A DNA stretch of 7,163 bases, taken from assembly GCA_036010965.1 (NCBI GenBank), contig DASCMO010000190.1:1-7163 (forward strand), given 5' to 3'. The notes under the pieces are model-generated. The model had not been told where the DNA came from. It saw only the letters and a program-made list of their open reading frames with translations, and did not search any database. Of this stretch, positions 6,406 through 7,163 are shown in pieces. This DNA comes from GCA-2686265 sp036010965 (lineage in GTDB: Bacteria > Planctomycetota > UBA1135 > GCA-002686595). The position numbers were made by a program, and so were the translations under genes. Position 1 is the first letter of the stretch. Every line of letters starts with the position of its first letter.

Positions 6406-6989
6406 ATGAAAAACGTGCTCGGCTCCCTGACCATCCTACTCTCCTCGCAGCTGGCCCCGGCTCTCGCCGCCGACGTCCTCGTGGTCGACGCCGCCGGAGG
6501 CGGCGACTACACGTCCGTCGCGACGGCCGCCTTGGCCGCCGCCGACGGGGACGTGCTCCTCGTGCGCCCCGGCAACTACCCCTTCGATGAGGTCGTGATC
6601 GACGGCAAGGGCCTGACGATCGTGAAGGACGGCCCGGGCATCGTGAAGAGCTACCGCTGGGTGAGGATCCAGAACCTCCCTGCCGGCAAGGAGGTCCATC
6701 TCAACGGGCTCTCGTCACCGACATCTTCGTGGAGTCTTGCGAGGGATACGTCCTCATCGAAGAGGTCAGGTCGCTCTCCTTCGCTTGGGCTTGCGCGCTC
6801 CACGTCACCGACAGCGACTCGGTGACCATCGCGAATTCAGAGCTCGACGGTCATGACGGCTCGGAGATCACCGGTGGTAACGAGAACTACGGCGCCGACG
6901 GTTTCCCGGCACTGGAGATCGAGAACTCGACGGTCACGATCTACACGACCGAGTTGGAGGGCGGCTACGGCGATGACGGCCAGTCAGGT
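6406..6989 (+). pseudogene. Exported beta-helix protein, frameshifted
   Basis: The signal peptide MKNVLGSLTILLSSQLAPALA is cut after ALA. The mature part VVDAAGGGDYTSVATAAL, DGDVLLVRPGNYPF and DGKGLTIVKDG is the standard opening of exported beta-helix proteins common in Planctomycetota. The first frame reads well to VHLNGL (6711) and then turns into Ser-rich noise. The next frame picks up as VTDIFVESCEGYVLIEEV from 6714, so one base appears lost at 6711-6714. Beta-helix turns continue there (LHVTDSDSVTIANSELDG, ALEIENSTVTIYTTELEG) to GYGDDGQSG at about 6989, where good reading stops again. Family members usually keep going with many Gly/Asp-rich coils, so much of the helix is missing. The cause is either true decay or a sequencing/assembly error, which sequence alone cannot decide. 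The function would be extracellular and is not assignable. Confidence 0.75.
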
Positions 6990-7163
6990 CACCGTCGCCC
7001 CGAGCGGCGTCGCGGTGCTCCCGGACCGCTCCGCCTTGGTCGAGCCAGACGCGCCGGCCGTTCGAGCGATCGACGGCAAGACGATGGAGGAGTGGGTTGA
7101 GCTGGCGCGACCCTACGTCGCGAGTGGCAGCCCGCAGCTCGTCCGTCGGCGCGCCCTCGGCGA
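6973..7163 (+). CDS. Partial open frame, unknown, possibly HEAT-like
   Basis: In the frame used before the first frameshift, a protein-like reading resumes from an ATG at 6973 or shortly after and stays open to the window edge: SQVTVAPSGVAVLPDRSALV, then VRAIDGKTMEEWVELARPYV and SPQLVRRRALG. The last part looks like amphipathic helices with an RRRAL motif, reminiscent of the start of a HEAT-type repeat domain, but only about 60 residues are visible. It is either the far end of the same beta-helix gene after a deletion, or a different gene joined to it. It has no signal peptide and no clear ribosome binding site. Confidence 0.35.
   Translation, partial: MTASQVTVAPSGVAVLPDRSALVEPDAPAVRAIDGKTMEEWVELARPYVASGSPQLVRRRALG

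Noticed and set aside
6391..6408. Hairpin (ATGAG...CTCAT) that could hide the ribosome binding site at 6393
   Set aside because: Only 5 bp with a 7-base loop; weak and expected by chance.
1..7163. CRISPR array, tRNA/rRNA, toxin-antitoxin or phage defence genes
   Set aside because: No spaced direct repeats, no tRNA-like folds with a CCA end, and no proteins of those families in any frame I read.

Overview
This is a high-GC window, probably from a Planctomycetota-like bacterium. The phylum call is an inference. It rests on secreted right-handed beta-helix proteins with the 'VVDAAGGGDYTSV...DGDVLLVRPGNY' opening, a secreted C45-type acylhydrolase, a GDPD-like phosphodiesterase and overall base composition. 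No ribosomal, tRNA or marker gene is present to confirm it.

Left part (1-835): an IS91-family (HUH, rolling-circle) transposase remnant on the minus strand. It keeps the C-terminal half, including one tyrosine motif and the zinc-ribbon-like tail, and lacks the N-terminal half. A short hairpin beside a GAAC/GTTC tetranucleotide lies just past its stop codon and may be the old oriIS end.

Centre-left (844-2802): one intact plus-strand gene with a good ribosome binding site, encoding a 652-residue secreted beta-helix protein. Its layout resembles GH141-related carbohydrate-active proteins. By eye it is about 60% GC, against nearly 70% for the genes further right. On its other side (2861-3034, minus) is an unannotated frame that reads like the C-terminal tail of a DDE transposase. 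The gene therefore sits between two mobile-element scars and looks like cargo or a late arrival.

Centre (about 3150-4241): the sequence switches abruptly to a higher-GC style with the C-terminal end of a TPR protein whose front is missing. Fifteen bases later comes a GDPD/PI-PLC-like secreted or lipidated phosphodiesterase, probably in the same transcript.

Right (4359-6359): a 666-residue exported protein joining a LolA-like N-terminal domain to a C45 (acyl-CoA:6-APA acyltransferase-like, Ntn) autoproteolytic hydrolase domain. It has its own possible leaderless promoter, preceded by two adjacent stem-loops. The last part (6406-7163) is a second exported beta-helix gene, broken by a one-base frameshift near 6712 and a second discontinuity near 6980. 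Beyond that, a different open frame of uncertain identity runs off the window.

The intact genes point to envelope and extracellular work: polysaccharide binding or cleavage, phosphodiester cleavage and amide or acyl hydrolysis. They do not form an obvious pathway. I see no CRISPR array, RNA gene, toxin-antitoxin pair or defence island. The most distinctive features are the rearrangement scars, the IS-bracketed beta-helix gene and the LolA-like/C45 fusion.
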